64,000 bases of DNA from Haloechinothrix aidingensis (GTDB lineage: Bacteria > Actinomycetota > Actinomycetes > Mycobacteriales > Pseudonocardiaceae), in the NCBI RefSeq assembly GCF_013450155.1, contig NZ_JACCKD010000004.1, forward strand, positions 186,001 to 250,000, read 5' to 3'. The notes below the pieces were generated by a model that did not search any database, was not told the origin of the DNA, and saw only the letters and a program-made list of their open reading frames with translations. Of the stretch, positions 24,693 to 33,536 are shown one piece after another. Made by a program: the position numbers and the translations under genes. How positions within the stretch are numbered: the first letter of the stretch is position 1; every line of letters starts with the position of its first letter.

Positions 24693-26080
24693 CGATACTC
24701 CCTGAGGCGCTGTCTGATGCCGATCACGACCCCGCCGGCTCCGACCGCGGCCAGCGCCAGCCACCCTTCGACCAGCCCGGTCAGCGCACGCTCGCCGGTA
24801 ACCGTCGAGGTCACGAATTCCTCCCGCCCGGCCTGGATCGCCTCGGCCAGGCTGCTGTCGAGCCGCGCGAACGCGGTCCCGCTTCCCGTCTCGGACCCGG
24901 TGTCCACGGCCAGTTCGACCGCGTCGTTGTAGTCGCCGCCGTCGGCGAGATCACGCAGCGTCTCGTGGGTCCGCAGCCACCCGGTCGCACTGGCCACGGC
25001 GTCCTCGACCGGGCCGGAGAGCTGCGCGGATGCCGTGTCGCGCAACTCGCCCAGCCTGCCACCTGTGCCGTCCTGCCCGGCGATCTGCTCGGCCAGCTCG
25101 GCGAACCTGTCCTCGTATGCCTCACCGTCTCCGCGCGCGACCAGTGCGAGCAGCTCATCGGCCCTGGCCTGCAGAGCCGCGATCCTGGTCTGCACGAGCA
25201 CGTCCACCTGACCGGAGCCGTCACGCTGCCCCGACGTGACAAGCGTGCCCTGCACCGACAGCGCGACCGCGCTCCAGATCAGACCGACGACCAGCGCCAC
25301 GGTCGCCACGACGAGACCGATGTTGTAGCGGCGCTTCACCAGCCGCCTGATGTGGGCCTGCGCGCGCAGCAACCCCACCAGCGCGACGGCCAGCAGGCCG
25401 ATCGCGATGAACGGCACGCTCGTCGTCGCCGACTGCGCCTGCACCAGCCGCTCGCGCTGGATCCGGTACAGCTCCTCGACAGCGGGCAGGACCCGCTCGC
25501 GCATGAGATGGGAAGCCTCCCGCAGGTAGGCCGCTCCCACCGGTAACCCCTGGCGGTTGTTCGCCCGCGCCGTCCCCACGAGCTCGGAGTAGACGGGGAC
25601 CTGCCGCACGACCACCGAGACCTGGTGCGCGGCTTCCTCGCCCGTCACCGCGTCGAAACCGGCCAACGCCAGCGACGGCCCGACGACGGCGATGTCGTCC
25701 TCGTAGCGCACCCGCAGCTCTTCCGGCTCGTCGCCCGCTGCCAGGAACGCCATCGCCGCGGTCGCGTCGGCATCCGACAGCGCGCGGTACACCTCCTGCA
25801 CGGTCGCGGCCATCGGCTCCTGGCGATCGACAAGGTTCGCGGTGGCCTGGGCCCGACCGCTGACCGACGCGGAAGCCCCGACGCCGGCCGCGAGGATGAC
25901 CGCGACCAGCGAGACCGCGATGATCGAGAGCCTGCCCGGCGTGGTCGACCAGCTCCGCTGCCCTCCCGCGAAGGCCTGCCGCACGGCAGCGCCCGCGCGG
26001 CCGAAACGCGACCGACGACCCGCAGCGGCCGACTCGCCGGGCACGTGCTCATCGGGTTCGTGAGGCTGCGCTGTACTCAC
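24689..26080 (-). CDS. glnX: GlnX-type transmembrane signalling protein
   Basis: About 463 residues from GTG 26080; an in-frame upstream codon at 26122 cannot be excluded. Four membrane spans are visible: SIIAVSLVAVILAAGVGASA near residue 50, IAIGLLAVALVGLL near 230, VVATVALVVGLIWSAVAL near 260 and a C-terminal WLALAAVGAGGVVIG. Two helical extracytoplasmic segments lie between them, like chemoreceptor sensor domains. GlnX in mycobacteria passes the GlnH signal to PknG. It is the first gene of the five-gene operon, and the promoter should lie in the 430-nt gap upstream. Confidence 0.85.
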   Translation of the reverse strand: MSTAQPHEPDEHVPGESAAAGRRSRFGRAGAAVRQAFAGGQRSWSTTPGRLSIIAVSLVAVILAAGVGASASVSGRAQATANLVDRQEPMAATVQEVYRALSDADATAAMAFLAAGDEPEELRVRYEDDIAVVGPSLALAGFDAVTGEEAAHQVSVVVRQVPVYSELVGTARANNRQGLPVGAAYLREASHLMRERVLPAVEELYRIQRERLVQAQSATTSVPFIAIGLLAVALVGLLRAQAHIRRLVKRRYNIGLVVATVALVVGLIWSAVALSVQGTLVTSGQRDGSGQVDVLVQTRIAALQARADELLALVARGDGEAYEDRFAELAEQIAGQDGTGGRLGELRDTASAQLSGPVEDAVASATGWLRTHETLRDLADGGDYNDAVELAVDTGSETGSGTAFARLDSSLAEAIQAGREEFVTSTVTGERALTGLVEGWLALAAVGAGGVVIGIRQRLREYR

Positions 26081-26511
26081 CTGCTTACCGCTTCTCCTGC
26101 TCCTGTCCAGGGCTAGGTCCACTCATCTGGTCACTCACCCGCTGCTCGCTCGCCCACGCCACGCACAGCCCCCCCCCAGCAGGCAGCCCCTCGACCGGCT
26201 CGTGAACAACCCTCCGTGCTCTCCGGCAACGTCGCGCCGTGCACCGGGCACGCCCCTCAGGACGCGCGTGCATTACGGACGGCTGTCGCGAGCCGCCCGC
26301 CGGTCACGTGGTGAACAACCCTGTAGCACCGCACCTAGCCGCGTCACACTAACAGGTGACGTCCGGATGAAGCAGGGGTAACGTACAGATTCGTCCAATC
26401 GCGAAAAGCGCCCGGTTTGACCGGGGACCTCCCCCGCTCGGGCGAGATCGCAGGTCGCGAGCGATACTCGCGATGACGCTCCGCTACACCTGCTGGGCTA
26501 CAGCTGCCGGG
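26081..26511. other. intergenic region upstream of glnX
   Basis: No coding frame is convincing. It contains a run of nine C (26169-26177), the block shared with 11.9 kb (26196-26330), and the inverted repeat CGTCAC (26342-26347) / GTGACG (26356-26361). The glnX promoter is expected here. The remaining 150 nt next to the DUF4233 stop show nothing recognisable. Confidence 0.6.
26196..26330 (+). repeat. intergenic sequence block shared with 11863-12020 (copy B)
   Basis: GGCTCGTGAACAACCCTCC, then GTCGCGAGCCGCCC, then CACGTGGTGAACAACCCT occur in the same order and orientation as copy A at 11.9 kb. The GTGAACAACCCT word occurs twice within this copy. Unlike copy A, no T-tract terminator follows. 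Confidence 0.5.
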
Positions 26512-26907
26512 CTACGCCTGCTGGCCCGGTAGCCTGCCCTCGGCCATGCGCCTGGCCACCTCCCGGCGCAGCCACAGCATGTAGATCCATACCCCGAGGA
26601 ACACCACCCCGACCACCCCCACGGCCGGGAGCGCACCGAAGAACGCGATCAGCGCGCCCTGCAGCAGCAGGACCACCGGAACGGTTCCCCGGTGGCGCAA
26701 CACGCCGCAGCTGGCCAGGAGCGCGGCGATGACCCCCATGAGACTCCAGCCTTGCCAGCTCGTGACACCCGCACCGAGGTCGGCCACGACCAGCAACGCG
26801 AGACCGAGCACGATCGCCTGCATGATCAGCGCGCCCGCCATCACCCCGCGAAACCCCTTCATCGGGTCGTTCGCGGGTGGCGGCGGGGTGCCCGCATCAC
26901 CTGTCAC
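26512..26907 (-). CDS. DUF4233 membrane protein
   Basis: 131 residues from GTG 26907, overlapping the folC stop as GTGA. Four membrane helices fill it (VMAGALIMQAIVLGLALLVV, SLMGVIAALLASCGVL, VVLLLQGALIAFFGALPAV, GVVFLGVWIYMLWL), with a Pro-rich N-terminal tail and a basic C-terminal end. The family has no known function but follows folC in most actinobacteria (Rv2446c in M. tuberculosis). It is translationally coupled to folC here. Confidence 0.85.
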   Translation of the reverse strand: MTGDAGTPPPPANDPMKGFRGVMAGALIMQAIVLGLALLVVADLGAGVTSWQGWSLMGVIAALLASCGVLRHRGTVPVVLLLQGALIAFFGALPAVGVVGVVFLGVWIYMLWLRREVARRMAEGRLPGQQA

Positions 26908-28427
26908 GCCGGATCCTTACCGAACAGCGCCCTGGCCTCGCCCGCGGTGACGACCGAGCCCGTGATGAGCACACCGCCGCCCGCGAGCGGCTCCTCCGGG
27001 TCCTCGGTGTGCTCGACGAGCGCCACGGCCGACTCCACCGCCAGGTCGAGACGCGGGTGCACGTGCACACGGTCCTCACCGAAGATCGGGATCGCGATCT
27101 CGGCGAGTGCCTCGGGCTCCAGCGCGCGCGGTGACGCGTTGCGCGTCACCACCACATCCGACACCACAGGCTCGATCGCCTCGAGGATGCCGTGCGCGTC
27201 CTTGTCGTCGAGCACGCCGATCACCGCGACGAGCCTGCGAAATGCGAACTCCGTGTCCACCGTCGCGGCGAGGGCCTGCGCGCTGTGCGGGTTGTGCGCC
27301 GCGTCGAGCAACACGGTTGGCGCGCCCCGGACGGGTTCGAGGCGGCCGGGCAGCGCGAGGTCGGCGAACGCCTCCCGGACGGCCTCGACCACCAGCTGAC
27401 GATCGGGTCCCGCGCCGAAGAACGCCTCAACGGTGGCGAGCGCGAGCGCGGCATTGGCGGCCTGGTGCTCGCCGTGCACCGGCAGGAAGACGTCCTCGTA
27501 GACACCGCCGAGGCCCTGCAACTTCAGCTGCTGGCCACCGACGCCTTTCTCCCGTTCCAGTACACCGAACTCGTGCCCGGCCCTCGCCACCGTGGCATCG
27601 ACCTCCACCGCGCGCTCCATCAGCACGTGCAGGACCTCGGGGTCCTGCTCGGCGAGGACCGCGACGCCGTCCTTGCCGATGACGCCCGCCTTCTCCTTGG
27701 CGATCGAGGCGACATCCGAGCCGAGGTACTCGACGTGATCGCGGCTGATCGGGGTGATCGCGGCGACCTGGGCCTCCCCGACGTTCGTGGCATCCCACGT
27801 GCCGCCCATCCCGGTCTCCAGCACCGCCACCTCCACAGGGGCGTCGGCGAAGATCGAGAACGCCAGCGCGGTCAGCACCTCGAACTTGGTCATCCTCGGA
27901 GCGTCCGCGGCCCGCGCCTCGTCCACCATGGACACGAACGGGAGCAGGTCGGCGTAGGCGTCCACATAGGTCGACGCGCTGACCGGCGAGCCGTCCACGC
28001 TGATGCGCTCGGTCACCACCTGCAGGTGCGGGCTGGTGTAGCGGCCCACCCGCAGCCCCATCCTCGTCAGCAGCGCATCGACCATCCGCGCGACCGAGCC
28101 TTTGCCGTTGGTTCCGGCGATCTGGATCAGCGGGTAGGTCGCATGCGGCTCGCCCATCATGTTCAGCAGGGCCGTGATGCGTTTCAGGGTCGGCGCGATC
28201 TTGGTCTCGCCCCACCGCTGGTTCAGCTCCGCTTCCACCCGCAGCAGCTCTTGCTGCGCGCGGCGCTCCTCCTCGGGGTCCGGCTCGATCGGCTCGTCAC
28301 CGGCCTCGGGGGTGTCCGGCATCGGTCCCGCCGCGAGCTGCTCCTCGGACAGCTCGTCGAGAACCTCGTCCTCGCGATCATCGTGCACGGGGTGGTACTC
28401 CCAACGCGTTCGACCCCGGAGGGTCAT
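26904..28427 (-). CDS. folC: bifunctional folylpolyglutamate synthase / dihydrofolate synthase
   Basis: 507 residues if started at ATG 28427. The GTG at 28388, behind GGGAG, would give 494 and is equally plausible because an acidic low-complexity stretch follows. FolC adds glutamates to folates and joins glutamate to dihydropteroate. The Mur-ligase fold is seen in the ATP loop IAGTNGKGSVARM near residue 103, TSPHL, ETGMGGTWDATN, ISRDHVEYLG and LLDAAHNPHS in the C-terminal domain. It lies 6 nt after valS and overlaps the DUF4233 gene. The sequence around ATG 28427 matches a short intergenic word seen at 11.87 kb. Confidence 0.92.
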   Translation of the reverse strand: MTLRGRTRWEYHPVHDDREDEVLDELSEEQLAAGPMPDTPEAGDEPIEPDPEEERRAQQELLRVEAELNQRWGETKIAPTLKRITALLNMMGEPHATYPLIQIAGTNGKGSVARMVDALLTRMGLRVGRYTSPHLQVVTERISVDGSPVSASTYVDAYADLLPFVSMVDEARAADAPRMTKFEVLTALAFSIFADAPVEVAVLETGMGGTWDATNVGEAQVAAITPISRDHVEYLGSDVASIAKEKAGVIGKDGVAVLAEQDPEVLHVLMERAVEVDATVARAGHEFGVLEREKGVGGQQLKLQGLGGVYEDVFLPVHGEHQAANAALALATVEAFFGAGPDRQLVVEAVREAFADLALPGRLEPVRGAPTVLLDAAHNPHSAQALAATVDTEFAFRRLVAVIGVLDDKDAHGILEAIEPVVSDVVVTRNASPRALEPEALAEIAIPIFGEDRVHVHPRLDLAVESAVALVEHTEDPEEPLAGGGVLITGSVVTAGEARALFGKDPA

Positions 28428-28433
28428 TCATCA

Positions 28434-31082
28434 CTACGAGCTCGGTAGCGACGCCAGGCGCGACTCGATGCGCTCGATCTCGGTCTCCGCCGCCTGCTTG
28501 CGTGCCCGCATCTTCTCGACGACCTCGGCGGGCGCCTTCTCCACGAAGGAGGGATTGGCCAGCTTCTTCTCCGTCTGTTCCAGCTCCTTGCGCGCCGCGT
28601 CCAGATCCTTGTCGAGGCGCTTGCGCTCGGCGGCCACGTCGACGGCCTCGGACAGGTCGAGTTCCACGGACGCGTCACCGAAGCTGAGCCCCACCTCGAA
28701 GGACACGCTCGGGGAGAACGCCTCGCCTGCCCGGTTGAGCCTGGTGAGCGTGTGGATGGCCTCCTCGTGCCCGTCCAGCTCCGCGAACCCCGCACCGGAC
28801 AGGCGGGCCGCGACCCGCTGCCCGGGCTTGACGCCCTGGTCCGAACGGAACCGCCGGATCTCGGTGACCAGCTTCTGCATATCGGCGATCCGGCTGGTGG
28901 CCGCCGCGTCGGCGTAGGCGGCGTAGGCGGCACGCTCTCCGGGCCAGTCCGCGATCACCAACGACTCCCCGCCGGTCAACGCGGTCCAGAGCCGCTCGGT
29001 GACGAACGGGACGAACGGGTGCAGCAACCGCAGCACCGTGTCGAAGACGTGCCCGAGAACCGCACGGGTACCCGCTGCACGTCCCCCGGTGATCTGCACC
29101 TTGGCCAGCTCCAGGTACCAGTCGCACAGCTCGTCCCACGTGAAGTGGTACAGCGCCGAGATCACCTTCGCGAACTGGAACTCCTCGAACCGCGCGTCCA
29201 CCTCGCCGACGACCTCACCCAACCTGCCGAGGATCCACCGATCCGCCTCGGTCAGCTCGCCTGCCTCCGGCAGCGGCGTGTCGACGGTAGCGCCGTTCAT
29301 CAGCGCGAACCTGGTCGCGTTCCAGAGCTTGGTGCAGAAGTTGCGTGCCCCTGCGGCCCATTCCTCGGCCAGCGCGATGTCACTGCCCGGGCTGGCGCCC
29401 CGTGCGAGGGTGAACCGGGTGGCGTCGGCACCGTAGTCGTTCATCCAGTCCAGCGGGTCGAGCGCGTTGCCCTTCGACTTGGACATCTTCTTGCCGCTGG
29501 CATCGCGGATGAGGCCGTGCAGGTAGACGTGCTCGAACGGCACCGCACGGCCGGGCTCACGGTCTCCCATGGCGTAGAGCCCGAACATCATCATCCGGGC
29601 GACCCAGAAGAACAGGATGTCGTATCCGGTGGACAGCACGCTCGTGGGGTAGAAGGTGGCGAGGTCCCTGGTGTCATCGGGCCACCCCAGCGTGGAGAAC
29701 GGCCACAACCCCGAGGAGAACCACGTGTCCAGCACGTCCGCGTCCTGGTACCAGCCCTCTCCGGACGGCGGCTCCTCGTCGGGTCCCACGCAGACGGTCT
29801 CGCCGTTCGGGCCGTACCACACCGGGATGCGGTGGCCCCACCACAGCTGGCGCGAGATCGTCCAGTCGTGCAGGTTGTCCACCCAGTCGAAGTACCGCTT
29901 GGCCAGCTCCGGCGGGTGGATCACGGTACGACCGTCCCGCACGGCCTCGCTCGCCGCCCGCGCGAGCGGTCCGACCCGCACCCACCACTGCAGCGACAGC
30001 CGCGGCTCGACGACCGTGTCGCAGCGCGAGCAGTGGCCGACCGCGTGCTCGTACGGGCGCTTCTCGGCGACGATGCGTCCCTGCTCGCGCAACGCGGCGA
30101 CCACCGCTGGGCGTGCCTCGAAGCGGTCGAGCCCCTCGAACGGTCCGGAGGCCGTGATCACGGCCGACTCGTCCATGATGGTCAGCATCGGGAGCTCGTG
30201 GCGGGTGCCGATCTCGAAGTCGTTCGGGTCGTGCGCGGGCGTGACCTTCACCGCGCCGCTGCCGAACTCCGGGTCGACATGGTGGTCGGCGACGACCGGG
30301 ATGTGCCGTCCGGTCAGCGGGAGCTCGATCTCGGTACCGACCAGGTGCGCGTAGCGTTCGTCGTCGGGATGCACGGCGATCGCGGTGTCGCCGAGCATGG
30401 TCTCGGCCCGGGTGGTGGCCACCACCACGGAGTTCTCCCCGTCGCCGTAGCGGATCGAGATCAGCTCGCCCTCGTCGTCGCTGTGGTCGACCTCGATGTC
30501 CGACAGCGCCGTGCGGCAGCGCGGGCACCAGTTGATGATGCGCTCGGCCTGGTAGATGAGCCCGTCGTCGTAGAGGCGCTTGAACATCGTGTGCACCGCG
30601 CGGGACAGACCGGCATCCATCGTGAAGCGTTCCCGCGACCAGTCGATGCCATCACCGAGCCTGCGCATCTGGTCGAGGATCATCCCCCCGTAGGTTTCCT
30701 TCCACTCCCAGACACGCTCGATGAACTGTTCACGGCCCAGGTCGTGGCGGGAGACTCCCTGACCGGCGAGCTCGCGCTCGACCACGTTCTGGGTGGCGAT
30801 GCCCGCATGGTCCATACCGGGAAGCCACAGCGCCTCGTAACCCTGCATCCTGCGGCGCCGGACAAGGGCGTCCATCAGGGTGTGGTTCAGTGCATGGCCC
30901 ATGTGCAGGCTGCCGGTGACGTTCGGAGGCGGCAGCATGATACAGAACGGCGGCTTGCCCGAGTCGGGGTCGGCCGTGAAGTAACCCGCGTCTACCCAGC
31001 GCTGGTAGAGCGCGTCCTCTTCCTCGGCCGGGTCCCAGCTGGACGGGAGTTCGGTCACTGCCTGCGCTGCATTGTCTGTCAC
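28434..31082 (-). CDS. valS: valyl-tRNA synthetase
   Basis: 882 residues from GTG 31082, the first start giving the conserved opening [19 protein letters not shown]. The frame remains open further upstream, but that part crosses a 23-bp inverted repeat and has no family similarity. Class I signatures are the HIGH-type [14 protein letters not shown] near residue 45 and [14 protein letters not shown] (KMSKS) near residue 535. An editing domain lies between them, and the C-terminal coiled coil (about 815-880, [20 protein letters not shown]) is typical of ValRS. It is the first gene of valS-folC-DUF4233. Confidence 0.95.
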   Translation of the reverse strand: MTDNAAQAVTELPSSWDPAEEEDALYQRWVDAGYFTADPDSGKPPFCIMLPPPNVTGSLHMGHALNHTLMDALVRRRRMQGYEALWLPGMDHAGIATQNVVERELAGQGVSRHDLGREQFIERVWEWKETYGGMILDQMRRLGDGIDWSRERFTMDAGLSRAVHTMFKRLYDDGLIYQAERIINWCPRCRTALSDIEVDHSDDEGELISIRYGDGENSVVVATTRAETMLGDTAIAVHPDDERYAHLVGTEIELPLTGRHIPVVADHHVDPEFGSGAVKVTPAHDPNDFEIGTRHELPMLTIMDESAVITASGPFEGLDRFEARPAVVAALREQGRIVAEKRPYEHAVGHCSRCDTVVEPRLSLQWWVRVGPLARAASEAVRDGRTVIHPPELAKRYFDWVDNLHDWTISRQLWWGHRIPVWYGPNGETVCVGPDEEPPSGEGWYQDADVLDTWFSSGLWPFSTLGWPDDTRDLATFYPTSVLSTGYDILFFWVARMMMFGLYAMGDREPGRAVPFEHVYLHGLIRDASGKKMSKSKGNALDPLDWMNDYGADATRFTLARGASPGSDIALAEEWAAGARNFCTKLWNATRFALMNGATVDTPLPEAGELTEADRWILGRLGEVVGEVDARFEEFQFAKVISALYHFTWDELCDWYLELAKVQITGGRAAGTRAVLGHVFDTVLRLLHPFVPFVTERLWTALTGGESLVIADWPGERAAYAAYADAAATSRIADMQKLVTEIRRFRSDQGVKPGQRVAARLSGAGFAELDGHEEAIHTLTRLNRAGEAFSPSVSFEVGLSFGDASVELDLSEAVDVAAERKRLDKDLDAARKELEQTEKKLANPSFVEKAPAEVVEKMRARKQAAETEIERIESRLASLPSS

Positions 31083-31130
31083 AGCTTGCCAGTCTACGAA
31101 CCGCACGTCGCGGGGGTTGACACGGGCCAC

Positions 31131-31199
31131 GTGGGGGCGAGCCGAAGGACTCCTCAGGTACCACATATGTACCGACGGAGTCCTTCGGCTCGCCCCCAC
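31131..31199. repeat. 23-bp perfect inverted repeat with a nested hairpin, upstream of valS
   Basis: The arms at 31131-31153 and 31177-31199 are perfect complements (outer end GTGGGGGCGAGCC, inner end GAAGGACTCC). The 23-nt loop contains GGTAC...GTACC around CACATAT. It lies 49 nt upstream of the valS start and between divergently transcribed genes, so a simple terminator role is unlikely. It shares GAGCCGAAGG with the repeat at 15346. A mobile palindromic element or a valS leader structure are the options. Confidence 0.75.
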
Positions 31200-31335
31200 C
31201 GGGCCTCGCGGGCGGGCCGGACGGCGAACATGAACGGGCAGGAGTAACGGAGCGGGCAATACGGTTGGATCATCATCAAATACTCGATAGTCTCCAATCC
31301 GCACGTAACGCTCGGATGTTCTAGGGGACTCACCT

Positions 31336-32343
31336 GTGCGCGATCGCGATGTCGGCGGCCACCCGGACCCGGGTGGCCGGAACCAGTCGGCCTGGCGGGG
31401 TTTCCGGGCTCGCAGGCACGCCAGGCGCACGGCACGCCAGGCAGGCGAGCAGTGGCAGCCCGGCCGCGGTTCCGCCCGCGCCCGCACGGTCGCCATGCTC
31501 GTCGCCGCGCTCACCGTGCCGCTACTCGTGGCCGGGCTCGCCACGCACTGGGACACGGTGCTGGCACTCGCCGGAACCGACGTGGAGGACGAACCGGTGC
31601 CGCGCGAGCCGCCGGAGCGAACGGCGCAGACGCGGGTGCCCGAGCCCGCCGTCGACCTGCATCAGCCGTTCGCCGGCACGCCGGCGGCCGGCTGGGACGA
31701 CGGGATCGGTGGGATCGATGTCGCCGAGCCCGAGGCCGTGGGATCGTTCACCGCCGGGGAGGTCGCCGAGGCCACCGAGCAGGTACTCGACACCATCGAG
31801 GCCGCCTACCTGAACCGGCGTGTCATCGCCGAGCACGACGCCGGGCCGTACCTGGCGACGCTGGCCCCGGACGTGCGCGACGAGATCGAGGCCGAGCTCG
31901 CCGACCCGAACCACGCGTCCGGCTACGTCACCCGGATCGCGGAGAGCTTCGAGCTTCTTCCCGCGCAGCACAAGGTGAACGGGAGCCTCGCCGTGGAGCC
32001 CGGCGGGCCGGGCGAGCTCGCCTTCGAGGCATCGTTCTCGGTCGCCTACGCCTTCGACACCGACGAGCCCGACCGGCTCCTCGACCCGCTGGACATCGTG
32101 TCGCTGCGCCGCATCGAGGAGCAGTTCTCGGTCGTGTCCGGGGACGGGTTCGCCCGGAGCAGCCACGGCGTGTGGCCCGAGGAGCAGGAAAGCGTCTACT
32201 ACTCCATGAGCTGCGAGGCACTCGAAGACGGCTATCTCGCCCCCGCCTTCAGTGAGCGTAGGCGGGACGCCCAGGGGGCGGAACACGACGACGAGTACTA
32301 CTTCGATCCCGATGAGCCGCTCACCGACGAGGACGGATGCTAG
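31336..32343 (+). CDS. membrane-anchored protein of unknown function
   Basis: 335 residues from GTG 31336, with GGGGA 7 nt upstream. An Arg-rich N-terminal tail of about 50 residues precedes one membrane helix ([20 protein letters not shown], about residues 53-72). The remaining ~260 residues are acidic and should lie outside the cell, with only a Cys in MSCEALEDG and one at the very C-terminus. No known domain was recognised. It stands alone, divergent from valS and convergent with DUF397. The acidic C-terminal part could be an adhesion or binding domain, but that is a guess. Confidence 0.65.
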   Translation: MRDRDVGGHPDPGGRNQSAWRGFRARRHARRTARQAGEQWQPGRGSARARTVAMLVAALTVPLLVAGLATHWDTVLALAGTDVEDEPVPREPPERTAQTRVPEPAVDLHQPFAGTPAAGWDDGIGGIDVAEPEAVGSFTAGEVAEATEQVLDTIEAAYLNRRVIAEHDAGPYLATLAPDVRDEIEAELADPNHASGYVTRIAESFELLPAQHKVNGSLAVEPGGPGELAFEASFSVAYAFDTDEPDRLLDPLDIVSLRRIEEQFSVVSGDGFARSSHGVWPEEQESVYYSMSCEALEDGYLAPAFSERRRDAQGAEHDDEYYFDPDEPLTDEDGC

Positions 32344-32427
32344 CGCGGCGTCGCGTCACCGGGTGAGCCGTGCGCGAGCCGGCACCATCCGGCCCCGCGA
32401 GCAGGCACGGCAAGCGGGCACGGCCGG

Positions 32428-32682
32428 TCACCGCAGCCCGTCCAGGAAGGCGTTCCACGTCCGGGATGGCAGCACGAGCGAGGCACCGGACGGGTCCTTG
32501 GAGTCACGCAGGCTGACGGACCTCCCGGCCACCGCCACCTGGACGCAGTGCCCGTCCTCGTCGGTGTCGTAGCTGCTGCTGCTCCACCGGGCTGGCGAGA
32601 ACGCCACCTCGACGCAGCGTGCCGCGTCCCCGCTGTAGCTACTGCGTTGCCACCGTGCGGCGGTGAGCTCGGGCCCGGCCAT
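32428..32682 (-). CDS. DUF397 domain protein
   Basis: 84 residues from ATG 32682. The DUF397 pattern is complete: WQRSSYSGDAARCVEVAF, then VSLRDSKDPSGASLVLPSRTWNAFL. These small proteins are common in filamentous actinobacteria, usually next to an XRE-type helix-turn-helix gene with which they form a pair. No such partner is present on either side here, so this copy is an orphan. Its flanks are an unknown membrane protein (convergent) and a GPP34 gene (same strand, upstream). Confidence 0.85.
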   Translation of the reverse strand: MAGPELTAARWQRSSYSGDAARCVEVAFSPARWSSSSYDTDEDGHCVQVAVAGRSVSLRDSKDPSGASLVLPSRTWNAFLDGLR

Positions 32683-32794
32683 GCATGCTCCTTCGGTCTT
32701 GTCCGGCGCGCAGGCAGCAGCCCGATGCCGCATCCGGTACCGCACGTGCACCGAACGCGGCATTCGGCTCCGCACCACAGCCATCGTGGGTGCG

Positions 32795-33457
32795 CTACTC
32801 GCTCTCCGTGATCATCGTCGGCGCCAGGGCCGCGACCATCACCATGGCCGTGATCTCCTCGATGGCCCGCGCGTTCCGACCGGTTGCCCACTGCCCCTCG
32901 GCGATGGACTTGGCGCGTTTGCGCATCGCGGCACGATCGACACCCTCCGCGACGCGCGGCACCGCGTCGATCGCGGCGAGCAGCGAGATCAGCGCGGCGG
33001 TCCGCTCGTCAGGCTCCTCGTCCTCGAGCAACGCGCGACGCAGCCGCGCGCGAACGTCGTACTCGTGGCTGGACTCCTCGGAGGGCCACCGGCTCACCGG
33101 GAGGATCGCGGGGGGTGCGTCACCGTCGGCACGCGCCACACCGCGCTCGGCGAGCCCGTCGAGCAGTCTGGTCGCCAGCACGCCGCTCAGCCCGAGGATC
33201 ACGTCCTTGGGCTTGCGCCCGTCGAGCTCGGCGACCGTGTCCAGGATCCCGGCCAGGAAGTCCTCGCCGGGAGGAGCGCCGTCGCGGACGGTGAGCCGCA
33301 CGGCAGCGTCCTCGTCGTCGGCGACATCGACCCGTTCCAGCCCTACCAGTTCGATAAGCAGGGCACCTGCCAGCGCGTACTCGAGATTGTTCATCCCGAT
33401 CCTGCGGCCCGTATCGTCGTCGGAGGCGAGCAGCAACAGGTCCTCAGCGAGCATCAT
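32795..33457 (-). CDS. GPP34 family phosphoprotein
   Basis: 220 residues from the first of two adjacent ATG codons (33457/33454). The sequence follows GPP34/GOLPH3: MMLAEDLLLLASDDDTGRR at the N-terminus, YALAGALLIELVGLERV near residue 28 and helical repeats to the end. In eukaryotes the fold binds phosphatidylinositol 4-phosphate. Actinobacterial members have no settled role. The Arg-rich loop DVRARLRRALLEDEEPDERT is conserved in bacterial forms. It is divergent from fdhD with an 79-nt gap. Confidence 0.82.
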   Translation of the reverse strand: MMLAEDLLLLASDDDTGRRIGMNNLEYALAGALLIELVGLERVDVADDEDAAVRLTVRDGAPPGEDFLAGILDTVAELDGRKPKDVILGLSGVLATRLLDGLAERGVARADGDAPPAILPVSRWPSEESSHEYDVRARLRRALLEDEEPDERTAALISLLAAIDAVPRVAEGVDRAAMRKRAKSIAEGQWATGRNARAIEEITAMVMVAALAPTMITESE

Positions 33458-33536
33458 GACCGACAGGCTATCTCTGGCCGATCGCTCGCGCTGGCGAGGT
33501 CCTCGGTTCAGCGACGACAGGCAGGAGCAACACCAC

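Noticed and set aside
31083-31556. Long in-frame N-terminal extension of valS
   Set aside because: It crosses the 23-bp inverted repeat and has no similarity to ValRS. The conserved opening begins after GTG 31082.
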